A stretch of 64,000 nt of DNA from an uncultured Tateyamaria sp. (lineage in GTDB: Bacteria; Pseudomonadota; Alphaproteobacteria; Rhodobacterales; Rhodobacteraceae): the NCBI GenBank assembly GCA_905480645.1, contig CAJQRC010000033.1, forward strand, positions 32,674-96,673, in the 5' to 3' direction. Under the pieces are notes generated by a model that searched no databases, was not told the origin of the DNA, and worked only from the letters and a program-made list of their open reading frames with translations. The translations under genes were made by a program, and so were the position numbers. Positions 52,904 to 62,962 of the stretch are shown piece after piece (position 1 is the first letter of the stretch; the number at the start of each line of letters is the position of its first letter).

Positions 52904-54634
52904 CTATTTTCTGAGTAAATAGAAAAAGTCTCTATTGTCGGCAAAACTGACAAACCGCGGTATTGGCCACCCATCACTTGTTTCCGAGTCTAGAGCTGAC
53001 ATGCCGCGCACAAGGTGCTGAGGAAAAACCCTGCCATTATCATGATTATAGATGGCTAGGTAGGTATGCTCCTGTGAATTCATATCTAAGAGCATTGCGT
53101 ATTCACACTCATAGGCTTGAAAACTACGTGCCATTGCTGAAGGCGTTGCGGTTGAAAAGTATGCAAAAATTAAAAATTGGCGGTCATCCACAGTTTTCAT
53201 ACATGCACCACCGCGAAGGGTGCGCAGTTCTGTATCAGCTGAGCCATGCCAGTTCCCTCCCATCCAACTAGTTACATTCTCACCAGGAACTCCTTTTTCT
53301 ATCAGTGGTACACCGTTTTGTCGGGCAAATTTTACTTGAGGTAAAAGCGAATTATCTTCGTCGTGCCAACTACGCATGTGTATTGAACCGTCATCAAGTG
53401 TGAAAATCGTTGCTAAACCCTGCTGTAGCCGACTAAAAATCACGCCTTGCTGTATAAAACCATAATGGTGACCGCCTCGCGTTAATGCTTTATCACCAGA
53501 GCGCCAAGCGCCGTGGTCACGTTTGAAGCCAGCAGAAAAAGTGGCGGCGATATTTGCCGTTAAAGAAGGGCTGAGCATGCCGCTTCGGATAATAGGTGCC
53601 GCTTTTTTGAATCCATCTGGCCCAGGTAAGCGATGGTCAATTATTGCCGCAGGTCTTGGTGACCAGCCCAGCCTAGGATGATCCGTGCCCAATTCATAGC
53701 CTAGTTTAAATTGGGAAAGATCAAATGCTATTAAATAAACATCTGCACGGCTCTCAACAGTGTCCAGTCTGTTGGCCCCAGGTGTGTTTAGTATTTCTTG
53801 TGAGATCATTCCAGGCTGCATCACACTGGCATAAACTCCAGGTACTTCTTTAATTGCATACCACGAACCCGCTGCGACACCTTCTGAAGCACCGTCTAAC
53901 TCGAACCCAAAATTTGTCTGTAAAATGGGATCATCAGAAAGTTTTGCTTTACCCAGTGATGCCACTATTTCTCCGGCATCGCCGCCGTCAACCACCTCGC
54001 CTGAATTCATATAAGCATCTTCATAAAATGAGCCCTTAATCAACCCAACTAGACTTTCGCCAAACGTGATATTGTCCCGTAAAAACTCTGCAACAGCTTC
54101 ACGGTTTGATCTATTACCGCGCACTTTGTTACGCAAAAATGCCAGTCTATTACAGATTGGTGCATAAGGAAGGCCAGTGTTGCGCGCTTCCGAAAGTTCA
54201 TCATTGGGGCCTAACCATGGAGAGCACAGAGTAGTACTTGACTCATTTTCGAATACCAAATTAACCGTTCCACCTTCTTGTAGTGTTAATGTGGTATTCT
54301 GAGGCTCTGCCAATTCCAAATGATAGCGTTCTACCTGGCTTCCACTGTTAACCTCTAAAATGAACCATGTATTGAATTTTGGGTTAAGTGAGAGTAGCGA
54401 TATGGTGCTGTCATTAGGCCCAAAAGCTTTTTCTTCTGCTCTAAAGGGCTGAAATTCAATTAAACTACGTGGTTTAGTTTCCTGAAATTCGGCTAAACGT
54501 TCACGAAGAATATTTCCGCTTGGTGTTGTAAATTCTTCTGCATAGGCGGTTGTGTGTGGCATAAAAAATGCAATTATAAGTAGACAATGAACAAGTTTTT
54601 GGCGGGCTAATTTATTTGTTTTAAAAATTTTCAT
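52904..54634 (-). CDS. Exported protein of unknown function, tentatively phosphodiester glycosidase-like at the C-terminus
   Basis: The 576-residue protein has a signal peptide of about 32 residues. The middle contains Gly-Ser-Phe-Tyr-Glu-Asp-Ala and repeated Gly-rich beta segments. The C-terminal region (Tyr-Gly-Phe-Ile-Gln-Gln-Gly-Val, Leu-Arg-Gly-Gly-Ala-Cys and Ala-Met-Leu-Leu-Asp-Met-Asn-Ser) faintly resembles phosphodiester glycosidases (NAGPA family). That resemblance is by eye and weak. It leads a two-gene minus-strand operon with the FGE-fold protein. Acts outside the cytoplasm. Confidence 0.7.
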   Translation of the reverse strand: MKIFKTNKLARQKLVHCLLIIAFFMPHTTAYAEEFTTPSGNILRERLAEFQETKPRSLIEFQPFRAEEKAFGPNDSTISLLSLNPKFNTWFILEVNSGSQVERYHLELAEPQNTTLTLQEGGTVNLVFENESSTTLCSPWLGPNDELSEARNTGLPYAPICNRLAFLRNKVRGNRSNREAVAEFLRDNITFGESLVGLIKGSFYEDAYMNSGEVVDGGDAGEIVASLGKAKLSDDPILQTNFGFELDGASEGVAAGSWYAIKEVPGVYASVMQPGMISQEILNTPGANRLDTVESRADVYLIAFDLSQFKLGYELGTDHPRLGWSPRPAAIIDHRLPGPDGFKKAAPIIRSGMLSPSLTANIAATFSAGFKRDHGAWRSGDKALTRGGHHYGFIQQGVIFSRLQQGLATIFTLDDGSIHMRSWHDEDNSLLPQVKFARQNGVPLIEKGVPGENVTSWMGGNWHGSADTELRTLRGGACMKTVDDRQFLIFAYFSTATPSAMARSFQAYECEYAMLLDMNSQEHTYLAIYNHDNGRVFPQHLVRGMSALDSETSDGWPIPRFVSFADNRDFFYLLRK

Positions 54635-54892
54635 CTACAAACATTCTATATTAGTATCAATTTTATATTATGAATAGTAATCACCCTATTTCAAGCACAG
54701 CTAGTCAAACACTCTCTTGGTTAGTTCCTACAACAATTGATTAAATTGCTAGGATAGTTTGTGGTTGTCATAACTGCAGTGATAATTGAGGTAGTGTTTA
54801 GCATCTATAGCTCAGATTATCCCTCAGAATTTAAGTAGATAATGTTTTTAATTGTAATTTTAACAAAATATATTGGGTCAATGCTTTGTTTG

Positions 54893-55987
54893 TCAAATGT
54901 CATCATGAGCGGTTCTTAAATTTTCCCAATCAAACTCAACGCCTATACCCGGGTTTGGCGGCGCTATAGCTAAATAGTTTTCCAGCACTAGTTTTCGCTT
55001 CGTATATTCATCGATTGGAAAGCTGTGTACTTCGATTGATCCAGAATTAGGTTGGGCTGCTACTAAGCTGACATGAAGCTCTTGCATTCCGTGGCTACAA
55101 ACCGGGATACCGTACAAATTTGCCATCTTTGCCACACGCAACCAGACAGTTATGCCTCCGCAGTTTGAAGCGTCTGGTTGGATGTATGATAATGCAGAAT
55201 CGGTAAAAGCCTTCTCAAATTCGTGAATTGTATGTAGGTTTTCACCCATTGCGAGGGGACAACCAGTTTGACGCGCAATTTCACCGTAGTCCTTAAAGTT
55301 ATCTGGTATAGTTGGTTCTTCGAACCAGACTATACCAACCTCTCTAAACGCTCGAGCCGCTTTTTTCGCACGTTCGAGATCAAACGCATAATTCGCATCG
55401 ACCATAAAATCAATTTCTGGACCAATAAGATTTTTTACCGCACGGGCGCGTTCGACATCTTCGGCTAATTCTTCTTTACCTACCTTAATTTTTACCCCAT
55501 TAAACCCCTCGTCAAGATAAGTACTGACTGTATTAAGCAATTTGCCAAGTGGGTAATTAAGATCAATGCCGCCGCGGTAAGCCTTACAACGATCTGATGC
55601 CCCGCCGACTACTCGCCAAAGCGGCTGCCCTAGTATTCGACAGCGAATGTCCCATAGTGCTATATCAATCGCTGAAACGGCAAAGGATGTTATGCCCCCA
55701 CGACCAACATAATGAATATGCCAGTTCATCTGATCGTTAATCTCTTCAACATTGTCAGCATTTTTTCCAATTAGAAATGGTATAAGGTCGTACTCAATCA
55801 TCGCTAAAATAGCTCGGCCACCTCGACCACCGGTATACGTGTAGCCTGTTCCCAGAGCGCCGTTGTCTAACTTTACAGTCACTGTGATAAGTTCGAAATG
55901 TGTGTGGTCACCATGCATGGCGTCGCTCAGCACCTCTTTTAGAGGTAGTTTAAATAGCTCAGCATGAATATCGACGATCTGGCCCAT
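54893..55987 (-). CDS. Enolase-superfamily enzyme, mandelate racemase type
   Basis: The 364-residue protein has a Lys-x-Lys motif in Gly-Val-Lys-Ile-Lys-Val-Gly. The metal ligands are Asp in Met-Val-Asp-Ala-Asn, Glu in Trp-Phe-Glu-Glu-Pro and Glu in Met-Gly-Glu-Asn. A His in Cys-Ser-His-Gly is the likely partner base. This is the mandelate racemase/galactonate dehydratase layout. It stands alone, unlike the first enolase-superfamily gene at 13294, to which it is only distantly related. The substrate is unknown. Confidence 0.92.
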   Translation of the reverse strand: MGQIVDIHAELFKLPLKEVLSDAMHGDHTHFELITVTVKLDNGALGTGYTYTGGRGGRAILAMIEYDLIPFLIGKNADNVEEINDQMNWHIHYVGRGGITSFAVSAIDIALWDIRCRILGQPLWRVVGGASDRCKAYRGGIDLNYPLGKLLNTVSTYLDEGFNGVKIKVGKEELAEDVERARAVKNLIGPEIDFMVDANYAFDLERAKKAARAFREVGIVWFEEPTIPDNFKDYGEIARQTGCPLAMGENLHTIHEFEKAFTDSALSYIQPDASNCGGITVWLRVAKMANLYGIPVCSHGMQELHVSLVAAQPNSGSIEVHSFPIDEYTKRKLVLENYLAIAPPNPGIGVEFDWENLRTAHDDI

Positions 55988-56985
55988 AATAATTATCTCT
56001 AGTTTTCTTTTATATCCAAAACATATGACACTGAGTATGAAGTAAAAAATATGTTTTTAATATACAATTGACGCTATGTGCCGGCCATTAAAGACTTGAG
56101 TGATAAGCACTGAGTTTATCTCTAGAAACTGAGCTAGGTCTAATTATAACTTTTGACTAATTATATTATCATATTTATTTCAAGATGCGTTGTAAGCTGA
56201 GTGTGATTGGTAACGTAGGGCTGAGATTAATTGATATTAGTCAATAAAGTTTCTCAACGCTCTTTTTGCCGTCAAAATTTCACAAGTAATACTGTTTTGG
56301 AAATAACTTGATCTGTGCTGTAGATAGTAATTTACGCTAGCTCATTTGAGTTTTTTATCAGTAGAAGCATCATAACTATCTAAGCTATTGTAATTGTTTT
56401 TAATTAATTAACCACATCTCTATTCGTCCCACTATTAGTCCTACAGTTTGATTTGGAGATGTGCTAATTTTACTGGTGTCGCGACCCTGTTGAATTGCCA
56501 GATGCGCCATTCGTCTGTCTGGCGTCAGCACTAATGGGTCCAAATAGGATAATTTGATAAGAGAGTATTTCTGGCTCATCGTAACCACTGGGGAGTGGAA
56601 AATGAGACAGATAAGTAAGAGCCGTGATGAAAAGCTTGGGAAGCAGGATTCAGCAAGCTTCTGCAGTGCAAAGACACTGAAGGGCATTGCAAACTTCCAA
56701 TGGTAGGCTTTAAGCTAAATGGGTTTAATCTTGAAAGCTGGGTCAGTAGGCAAAGACAAACTAGAGACAGCATGCCTCCTGTAGGAAGCAGAAACCAGAT
56801 AAAATAGGGTGCATCTGGGACACCAGAAAGTCTGATAACTAATGGCCATACAAATCCTCTCATTCATCTAATTGATACTCAGCCCTTACGTTGAACAACA
56901 ATCACTTCTCAGGGCTTCTCAGATGATGCCTGTGGCACGGACCACAGCTTGAGTTTTAGGTAAAAGAGAGGGTAATCAGGCAAAC
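55988..56985. other. AT-rich intergenic region with the first copy of a dispersed repeat
   Basis: About 1 kb without an intact gene. A repeat of about 100 bases occurs at 56521-56633 (separate entry). A 95-codon minus-strand frame (56400-56687) spans it and seems to belong to the repeat rather than to an established gene. Confidence 0.45.
56521..56633. repeat. Dispersed repeat, copy 1
   Basis: The core gggtccaaataggataattt and ctggctcatcgtaacc are shared with the copy near 63850, with scattered mismatches, and more weakly with 58397-58450. Read on the minus strand, copies encode Met-Ser-Gln-Lys-x-Ser-Leu-x-Lys-Leu-Ser-x-Leu-Asp-Pro, so the repeat probably derives from a small gene. It flanks the ADP-ribosylglycohydrolase gene on the left. 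Confidence 0.75.
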
Positions 56986-58326
56986 ATGAATCTAAAGATA
57001 AGAATGTTCCATGATGCAAATGCTCCGCTCGCTGATGGCTTTCGGAGAAAAGAACTCCTGTCGATTTCTGATCATGACTTCGAACATAAGCATGGGTTCA
57101 TTCAGTGGGCCTTTCCTACACAACAAGAGAGCCGTCAGGTCTCAAGCGCTCCTGTCTTAGATTTGGCATCAGCAACTTGGCTGGCTGAGAAACCTGATGT
57201 GACTGATTTTCTGGAGGCCATGATAATTAGGTTTCTGGAGTTTCTGGCCTCCAATAATCATTGGAAGTGCAGCTATGATCACAACCATCGACGAATTAGT
57301 AGGGTCATTCAAAGCACACGGATTCTTCATAGCTGGGAATTGGCCGATTGGTTTTACGGTAAGGTAAAAGAGTTTGCTGGTGACAGCTTTGCCTTGATGC
57401 AGGTATCTGATCGTTACTGGGCTCATTACGCTTCTCCTAATCATGATCGGGTTGCCGGGGCGTTTGTTGGGTTGGCAATTGGTGATGCATTGGGTGCTCC
57501 CGTTGAGTTTTCTCCAAGGGGAACTTTTGGGCCTGTGACGACCTACATATCAGGCGGTCGCTTTAACCTGCCAGCAGGAGCATGGACAGATGATACGTCA
57601 ATGGCGCTTTGTTTAGCCCAAAGCATAGTTGAAAATGCTGGGTTAGTTACGGAGGATGTTCTCAATAGGTTTTGTGACTGGGCTGAAAATGGGTCCAACA
57701 CGAGCACTGGGGTTGCTGTTGGCATTGGGCAAAATACTTTGAGAGTGCTGGGGGACTTTCGTAGAAATGGTTATCTAGAAGCGCTACCTCTTGGGTCGAA
57801 GAATGATGGCAACGGTGCGCTAATGCGGTTGGCCCCAATCGCTTGCTTTGCATACAAAGATGTCGGTGTCGCTAGTTTGATGGCTGGTGAGCAATCGAGG
57901 GCTACCCATGCCTCCCAAACCTCTGAGCAAAGCTGCCAATTGCTTGCTGAACTCCTGTGTTTGCTGATCCGTGGACAGTCCATCTCTCATGCATTGGAAG
58001 TAGTTTCGAACCGTGGATGGGGACGAAGAGTAAGTTCAATTTTCGAACGCAAGTTCACTGATCAACGAGAAACTGATGTAAAAGCGAGTAGGTATGTAAT
58101 AGAAACGCTGCACGCTGCACTTTGGTCCGTGATGAACACAAATAACTTTCAACAGGCCGTCTTAAAGGCCGTCAATTTAGGTGATGATGCAGACACGACA
58201 GCGGCTGTGGCAGGGCAGATCGTAGGAGCTATGTATGGTTACTCTGCTGTACCGAAACATCTAAAAGCTGGCTTAATCAACGAGAGACAACTCTACGTGA
58301 CATCTCAGTTTCTTTCAGCAGATTAA
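56986..58326 (+). CDS. Fusion of an OGFr-like domain with an ADP-ribosylglycohydrolase
   Basis: The 446-residue protein has two parts. The N-terminal part (about 1-150) resembles the opioid growth factor receptor conserved region: Phe-Glu-His-Lys-His-Gly-Phe-Ile-Gln-Trp-Ala-Phe-Pro and Ala-Pro-Val-Leu-Asp. The C-terminal part (from about 155) is an ADP-ribosylglycohydrolase of the DraG/ARH type: Gly-Ala-Phe-Val-Gly-Leu-Ala-Ile-Gly-Asp-Ala-Leu-Gly, metal-binding Thr-Asp-Asp-Thr (201-204) and Gly-Asp-Asp-Ala-Asp-Thr-Thr-Ala-Ala near 405. All expected Mg2+ ligands are present, so it should remove ADP-ribose from a protein or nucleic acid. No ADP-ribosyltransferase adjoins it. Repeat copies flank it. 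Confidence 0.88.
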   Translation: MNLKIRMFHDANAPLADGFRRKELLSISDHDFEHKHGFIQWAFPTQQESRQVSSAPVLDLASATWLAEKPDVTDFLEAMIIRFLEFLASNNHWKCSYDHNHRRISRVIQSTRILHSWELADWFYGKVKEFAGDSFALMQVSDRYWAHYASPNHDRVAGAFVGLAIGDALGAPVEFSPRGTFGPVTTYISGGRFNLPAGAWTDDTSMALCLAQSIVENAGLVTEDVLNRFCDWAENGSNTSTGVAVGIGQNTLRVLGDFRRNGYLEALPLGSKNDGNGALMRLAPIACFAYKDVGVASLMAGEQSRATHASQTSEQSCQLLAELLCLLIRGQSISHALEVVSNRGWGRRVSSIFERKFTDQRETDVKASRYVIETLHAALWSVMNTNNFQQAVLKAVNLGDDADTTAAVAGQIVGAMYGYSAVPKHLKAGLINERQLYVTSQFLSAD

Positions 58327-59022
58327 GATCGGATCTCATGATTTTCCCCAAAAGGCATAGCAGTAGAAAATATGCAGAATTATCCATCGTCAGAGTATTT
58401 GGGTCCAAGGGCGCCTCAAATTAAAGGAGGGTCTGGCTCATCTGGTTGATGTTATTATGCGGCGATTTTGTGATGTTATAAGCGCTGTGCTTCAAAAATC
58501 TTTTGTTTGATCCTTTTTAGATGTTTAATTTTTAGGCTTTTCCTCCACAGGCGGTATTACTGGTCATGCCGCAAGCCTTGGGATGGAAGTGAACTTCTAA
58601 GCTCTGCAATAGACAGATGGGAGGGGAGCCAATTCCTTCCCATTTGGTTACTTGATGCTTCTTAATAAAAAAGTTTCCCAGCTGTTTTTAATAAGTTCAC
58701 TGCCGTATATTACATTGTCCCAACTCGATATTTAAGTTTCTTCGGGCCCAAATAAAAAAGTTTCCTAACTCAGTAAAAAATATTCTTTTCTAAGAAGTAA
58801 TGGGGGGACAGGTCAAAAAATCAAAAAACTGAATTCTTATTATGTTCACTAGATTCTGATGAGGTAAATTTGGTTTCTGAATTGAATATTTTTAAGCTGT
58901 TTAGTTATAATATCAGAACCGCTTACTATCAGGACTCCTAATAGATAAAATAAATTAAGCTCTCCCTTAGTTTAGGACACTCTCGAACCCAAATGCTCTG
59001 ACGATGGCAAATCAAGCGCAAC
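58327..59022. other. Intergenic region with short repeats
   Basis: About 700 bases without a gene. It holds a diverged repeat copy (58397-58450) and two direct copies of aataaaaaagtttcc, at about 58664 and 58751, roughly 87 bases apart. No IS was recognised. Confidence 0.45.
58397..58450. repeat. Dispersed repeat, diverged short copy
   Basis: It shares tgggtccaa, a central aaatt-x-agg and gtctggctcatc with the longer copies. The minus-strand reading retains Met-Ser-Gln and Leu-Asp-Pro at matching spacing but has a stop between. It lies immediately right of the ADP-ribosylglycohydrolase gene. Confidence 0.5.
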
Positions 59023-59994
59023 CTAGCCTGCAAATGCCTTAAACAGAGTTGGGTCAACACTAGATGCAAACAAGATGAGACCAAAGATGGTAACGACACC
59101 AATGACGGTGGTTAATGCAATATGGCCTGCCATTAATTCCGGTTCAAAGTTGTATTCTTCTGCCAATATATAAGCTGTTTTTGGAGATGGAACCGCAGCG
59201 ATTAGCACCAAAGCAAAGGTTTCTAAATTGCTTAAATTCAACAATACTGCCACTAAGTAGGCAATGGCTGGGCATATAATCATTTTGAAAAATGACATGA
59301 CACTTAGAATTTTCCAGTAATCCTTTATATTGGACCACATAATTCCAGCTCCTACTGCAAACAAAGCTACAGGTGCCAAAGCGGAACCCAAGATCGTAAA
59401 GTAGCTTTTTGCAATAGCCGGCACTGGCAAATTTGTGGCTGAATACAAAATTCCGAGGAAGCCGGCCATAACGATTGGGTTTTTAAAAATCTTTAAAATA
59501 TTTTTTAAGGCACCATATTCTATTTTTTCAAAATTTTTATTCATACTTTTATCAATAAAGTACGTTACAAAAGGCATAAAAATCGAAACCACAATGACTG
59601 AAGAAACAACCGCTAAAATCATCCCTTTACTGCCCGCAACCAGCACCAATATAGGCAGTCCAATAAATGCTGAATTGCCCAGAGAGACGGAGTAAGCAAT
59701 CAATACGGCGAACCCAATAGATTTTTTTGGATAGAGTTTTTTAATAAAAAATATCCAAGTAAAGAGACAGATAGCAATGGATATTATGGTCGCAAAAATA
59801 AAGTCCCAATGAAAAATTTGAGATAATGGGGCGGTGGCCATGCCAATAAAAATTAAGGCGGGTGCGGCAACATTAAAGATGAAGTTAATTAAAAAATGTG
59901 GTGTTTCTTGGTGCAGAACGTTAAAATGAATACATAAAAATCCTGTGAGCATGATCAAAAACATAGGGATGAGGATATTAAGCACTATTTCCAT
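59023..59994 (-). CDS. AEC-family (auxin efflux carrier-like) membrane transporter
   Basis: The ATG at 59994 has GAGGAG about eight bases upstream, so the frame's longer N-terminus is discarded. The 323-residue protein has about ten predicted helices with the family's broken central helices (Gly-Asn-Ser-Ala-Phe-Ile-Gly-Leu-Pro and Pro-Ser-Pro-Lys-Thr-Ala). AEC proteins carry dicarboxylates, malonate or auxin-like acids. Substrate unknown. It sits in an unstable accessory zone. Confidence 0.92.
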   Translation of the reverse strand: MEIVLNILIPMFLIMLTGFLCIHFNVLHQETPHFLINFIFNVAAPALIFIGMATAPLSQIFHWDFIFATIISIAICLFTWIFFIKKLYPKKSIGFAVLIAYSVSLGNSAFIGLPILVLVAGSKGMILAVVSSVIVVSIFMPFVTYFIDKSMNKNFEKIEYGALKNILKIFKNPIVMAGFLGILYSATNLPVPAIAKSYFTILGSALAPVALFAVGAGIMWSNIKDYWKILSVMSFFKMIICPAIAYLVAVLLNLSNLETFALVLIAAVPSPKTAYILAEEYNFEPELMAGHIALTTVIGVVTIFGLILFASSVDPTLFKAFAG

Positions 59995-60113
59995 TATTAA
60001 CTCCTCGTAGAATTCCCATGCTTTACCAGACACCTAACAGTACTAACAGGTAATACTTCGGCACATCATGATAGTTGCTGTAACCTAGACAGACCGGTGG
60101 GACACTTACCAAT

Positions 60114-60481
60114 TTATTGTAGCTTGTCTCTGAGCGCTTCGTAAGGGAGTTGCCCATTGTGGGCACGATGCAGTCTGGCGAAGTTGTAGAACCGTTCCCA
60201 TTCATCAAGTTTGGCCTCCAGATCAACGTCATCTTTGTAACTGAGCCGTTGGTAAAATTCCTCCTGATCGGAACGGTGGGACCGCTCCACTTTGTCGTTC
60301 ATCTGTGGCGCTCCACGTTTGATTTACTAGCCTCACCATGCTTTTGATAGTCACCCCGCCATCGCTAAAAGCTGGACCTGCCAACTCCAAAATACTGGCA
60401 AGCTTTGTTTGCATTGCCAATCTTCTCACCATGTTGGAGCACTTTAGGCTTGCGTTGAAAGTAGCGTTCTTCGTTCATCAT
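60114..60481 (-). mobile_element. IS481-type transposase remnant (internally deleted)
   Basis: Two ends of one transposase remain on the minus strand. The N-terminal part (about 60365-60481) starts with GGAG-Met-Met-Asn-Glu-Glu and reads Lys-Val-Leu-Gln-His-Gly-Glu-Lys-Ile-Gly-Asn then Tyr-Phe-Gly-Val-Gly-Arg-Ser-Ser-Phe. The C-terminal part (60114-60302) reads Lys-Val-Glu-Arg-Ser-His-Arg-Ser-Asp-Gln-Glu-Glu-Phe-Tyr and Trp-Glu-Arg-Phe-Tyr-Asn-Phe-Ala-Arg. The middle, including most of the integrase core, is missing. No terminal inverted repeats were found. Confidence 0.85.
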
Positions 60482-60594
60482 GAAAAATTTTCTCCACTTT
60501 AAATCAAGAGATTTACAGGAAGGATTCCGAGAATCCGTACGTTTTCCTACACCCCTTTTAACGAACAAACTTGGAATACAGGGAGTAACAATTA

Positions 60595-60813
60595 ATGACT
60601 TGTGATGAACTGAAATAGTCGCGAATCAAACTGAGTCTGTCGATCTCAGAAAAGCCAGAACTGTTTGGCATAGGCGAGCGTAGCGTTAGGCGTCTGCAAG
60701 CCGGAAAGCTAACCCTGCACTACAGAGAGATTGCTTTAATGTAAGACCTGTTAGTCAAGCAGACTGAAGAGAAGCTACATTCTAGCGATATTGGTGTTTA
60801 CTCACTCGAGTAA
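60595..60813 (+). pseudogene. Decayed helix-turn-helix regulator gene
   Basis: From the ATG at 60595 (GGGAG upstream) the frame reads a small HTH protein. Motifs are Met-Thr-Cys-Asp-Glu-Leu-Lys, a stop, Arg-Ile-Lys-Leu-Ser-Leu-Ser-Ile-Ser-Glu, Leu-Phe-Gly-Ile-Gly-Glu-Arg-Ser-Val-Arg-Arg-Leu and Arg-Glu-Ile-Ala-Leu-Met, another stop, then Asp-Leu-Leu-Val-Lys-Gln. It has two in-frame stops (TAG and TAA) but no frameshift. It resembles Xre/MqsA-like HTH domains. Non-functional as read. Confidence 0.7.
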
Positions 60814-61061
60814 AAACACGAAGGCCGCTAGATTGAGGGTTTTATCAATATAATATGACCGATTTGCGTATAACGCAGCATTGTCACAATTGATCAAAAC
60901 AGCAAAACCGGATGAAAAAGAACTTAGATCAGTGGCCTCGTCCATCTCAGCCCACCACCTAAGGTCATAATAACCCCGACGCGCTTTGTATCCTACTCGA
61001 TGCGCCGGGTCGTTCTCGAACTGCTATTTTGGATCTCAGCCACTATACACGGCAATACCGG

Positions 61062-61546
61062 CTACTTAGGAAGAATAACTGAATCAATCACGTGGATCAC
61101 ACCATTGGATGCTTCCACGTCAGCCGTTATGACGTTGGATCCGTTAATCGATACGCCATCGTAGGTCATGATCGTTACATCGCTGCCCTGTACAGTAGTT
61201 GCCGTCATACCATTGCTTAGGTCAGTACTCATAACTTTCTCAGGCACAACATGATAGGTGAAGGTCGATATTAGTTGATCTTTGTTTTCAGGCAACAATA
61301 AGGTTGCCACGGTGCCTTCTGGTAGTGATGCAAATGCTTTATCTGTGGGTGCAAATTCGGTGAATGGACCTTCACCTCTAAGTTTATCAACCAGTCCGGC
61401 AGCTTGTACTGCGGCTACTAGTGTTGTGAATGAACCAGCACTCGCTGCTGTGTCTACGATATCCTTTGAGTGACCACCTGCCAGAGCTACGAAATTAAAC
61501 CCTAGTAAAGCTACAGCTGTGATAGTTAAAATTTACGACTAAACAT
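61062..61546 (-). pseudogene. Fasciclin-domain exported protein gene with a frameshift in the signal-peptide region
   Basis: The minus strand encodes a fasciclin (FAS1) domain: [26 protein letters not shown] and Ile-His-Val-Ile-Asp-Ser-Val. An ATG at 61546 with AGGAGA upstream begins a signal peptide but reaches TAA after six codons, while the rest reads in another frame, as if one base were lost near 61527. The domain itself is intact. The frameshift could be real or a sequencing error. FAS1 proteins mediate cell-surface adhesion. Confidence 0.75.
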
Positions 61547-61627
61547 TATATTTCTCCTGGAAAGATAGTTAAAACACCTTTTTCATGACGAAACATAGCA
61601 CGGTGGCATATCATCATTAGATCAATT

Positions 61628-61750
61628 TTATAAAAATATTATTTGTCGACATTGTATCGCTGGCGAGGCCCGAAGAGTGAATGTGATATCTTTGGAACAC
61701 TGAATATAGCAGTCCAAGATTGGGTCACCGTCAGGGGTGGATTCTGTCAT
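61628..61750 (-). CDS. Small uncharacterised protein upstream of the fasciclin gene
   Basis: The 40-residue frame has GAAGGA six bases upstream of its ATG at 61750 and two cysteines in a Cys-Tyr-Ile-Gln-Cys pattern. It runs in the same direction as the fasciclin gene. No family recognised, and it may be a truncated relic. Confidence 0.3.
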   Translation of the reverse strand: MTESTPDGDPILDCYIQCSKDITFTLRASPAIQCRQIIFL

Positions 61751-62081
61751 AGTTTATCCTTCTCGATTGATTGAGAATGATTGGCCGCGCTGGGGTGGTC
61801 GGACACGTTGGATATGTCCACCGTTTGTCCTGTCCGTCCTCACCAATCCAAAAATCTTACCAGCTGAACGCACAGGCAACGCAGCCAGCATTGGTAAAAC
61901 CAACCGAGAGCTATTTTGCTCTCACAAAAAACGCCACACACAGGCCGCTTTTATTCCTATTGCCTATTATTGGTCTTCATTTTACGACAAATGGTTAATT
62001 AGCATTCGAAAAATAACGTTTTATTTGTTTACATTGAGTGATTAATCAATTTACGTGAACAGATAAAAATGGAGTTTTTTT

Positions 62082-62378
62082 ATGAGAAAACAGATTGTCT
62101 ACTGTTGGAATTTCATATTCAATTCTAGTGTAAGTCCGCTCAGGCATATTCAAGACGTTGCTGTACGGCATTACGTCTTGCAAGCACTTGCGTTCATGTG
62201 GGCGATTAGTTTTGCCTTAGCACTTGGAAGTTACACAATATTAGCAGTAAGTATCATTGGCCATGCTATCCTAATAGCTGCGCTTGCTGTTACAGTGGCA
62301 ACTTATACTGTAGCGGCAAGAAAGCCTGCAGTATTTGATCGTGGATTGGGTCGCAGCAGTGACGGCGAGCATGAGTAA
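62082..62378 (+). CDS. Uncharacterised small membrane protein
   Basis: The 98-residue protein follows a TGGAG ribosome-binding site. It has two predicted helices (about 36-52 and 55-77) between a basic N-terminus and a charged C-terminus (Asp-Arg-Gly-Leu-Gly-Arg). A conserved-looking Arg-His-Tyr-Val-Leu-Gln precedes the first helix. No family identified. Confidence 0.6.
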   Translation: MRKQIVYCWNFIFNSSVSPLRHIQDVAVRHYVLQALAFMWAISFALALGSYTILAVSIIGHAILIAALAVTVATYTVAARKPAVFDRGLGRSSDGEHE

Positions 62379-62962
62379 GCCTTAATCTGTCCTTTGTTAA
62401 AGTTTTTTGAAAAGTATTTTTAGTGTTGTCAAACAAATGAAAACCCGCACTCAATTGCAGTCACAATCTAAATCTATGCGCTCGATAATTAACGCCACTC
62501 AGCGACGGCAAAGACACTTTTTAGCTTTAAATTGACGTGTGAAACGAAATGCATTCAAACGAAACTAATTTCCAATGAACCCATGCCTGCAACACTAAGG
62601 CCTCAATGTCCGAGGCGCACGGTTCGTGACGCTAAATATTTACAGTTGTCTGAATAGAAAGGGCTTTGAACTGGCCGGCTTTTGGTTGATCAAAAACAGC
62701 ATCGGTTTGCTGGTTTTATCGAGGGGAAATATTATTGCTCTGGTCTGGAGGTGAAGACGGGAGTTTGCCCAATTCTAATTCGCTAAAACTGGGAAGGTGT
62801 CATAGCTGGTCAGGAACCGACAATTAATCTGGCTCTGGCACGGCAACCGCCACCTTCCTTTTCCTCTTACCTTTTTACAGGCTATGCTTCAAGTTGGAAA
62901 AGTGGCTCACAGTTACGTTCTCGAACAGTTAGGGGATATAATTATACAAGAGGAGAGCTAGC
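62379..62962. other. Intergenic, no gene seen
   Basis: About 580 bases with no supported gene. A short frame near 62664-62750 (Phe-Glu-Leu-Ala-Gly-Phe-Trp-Leu-Ile-Lys) is hydrophobic but unrecognised. Confidence 0.4.

Noticed and set aside
61737..62045. 102-codon plus-strand frame between the fasciclin region and the small membrane protein
   Set aside because: Overlapping frames on the same strand read equally well, composition is atypical, and there is no ribosome-binding site.
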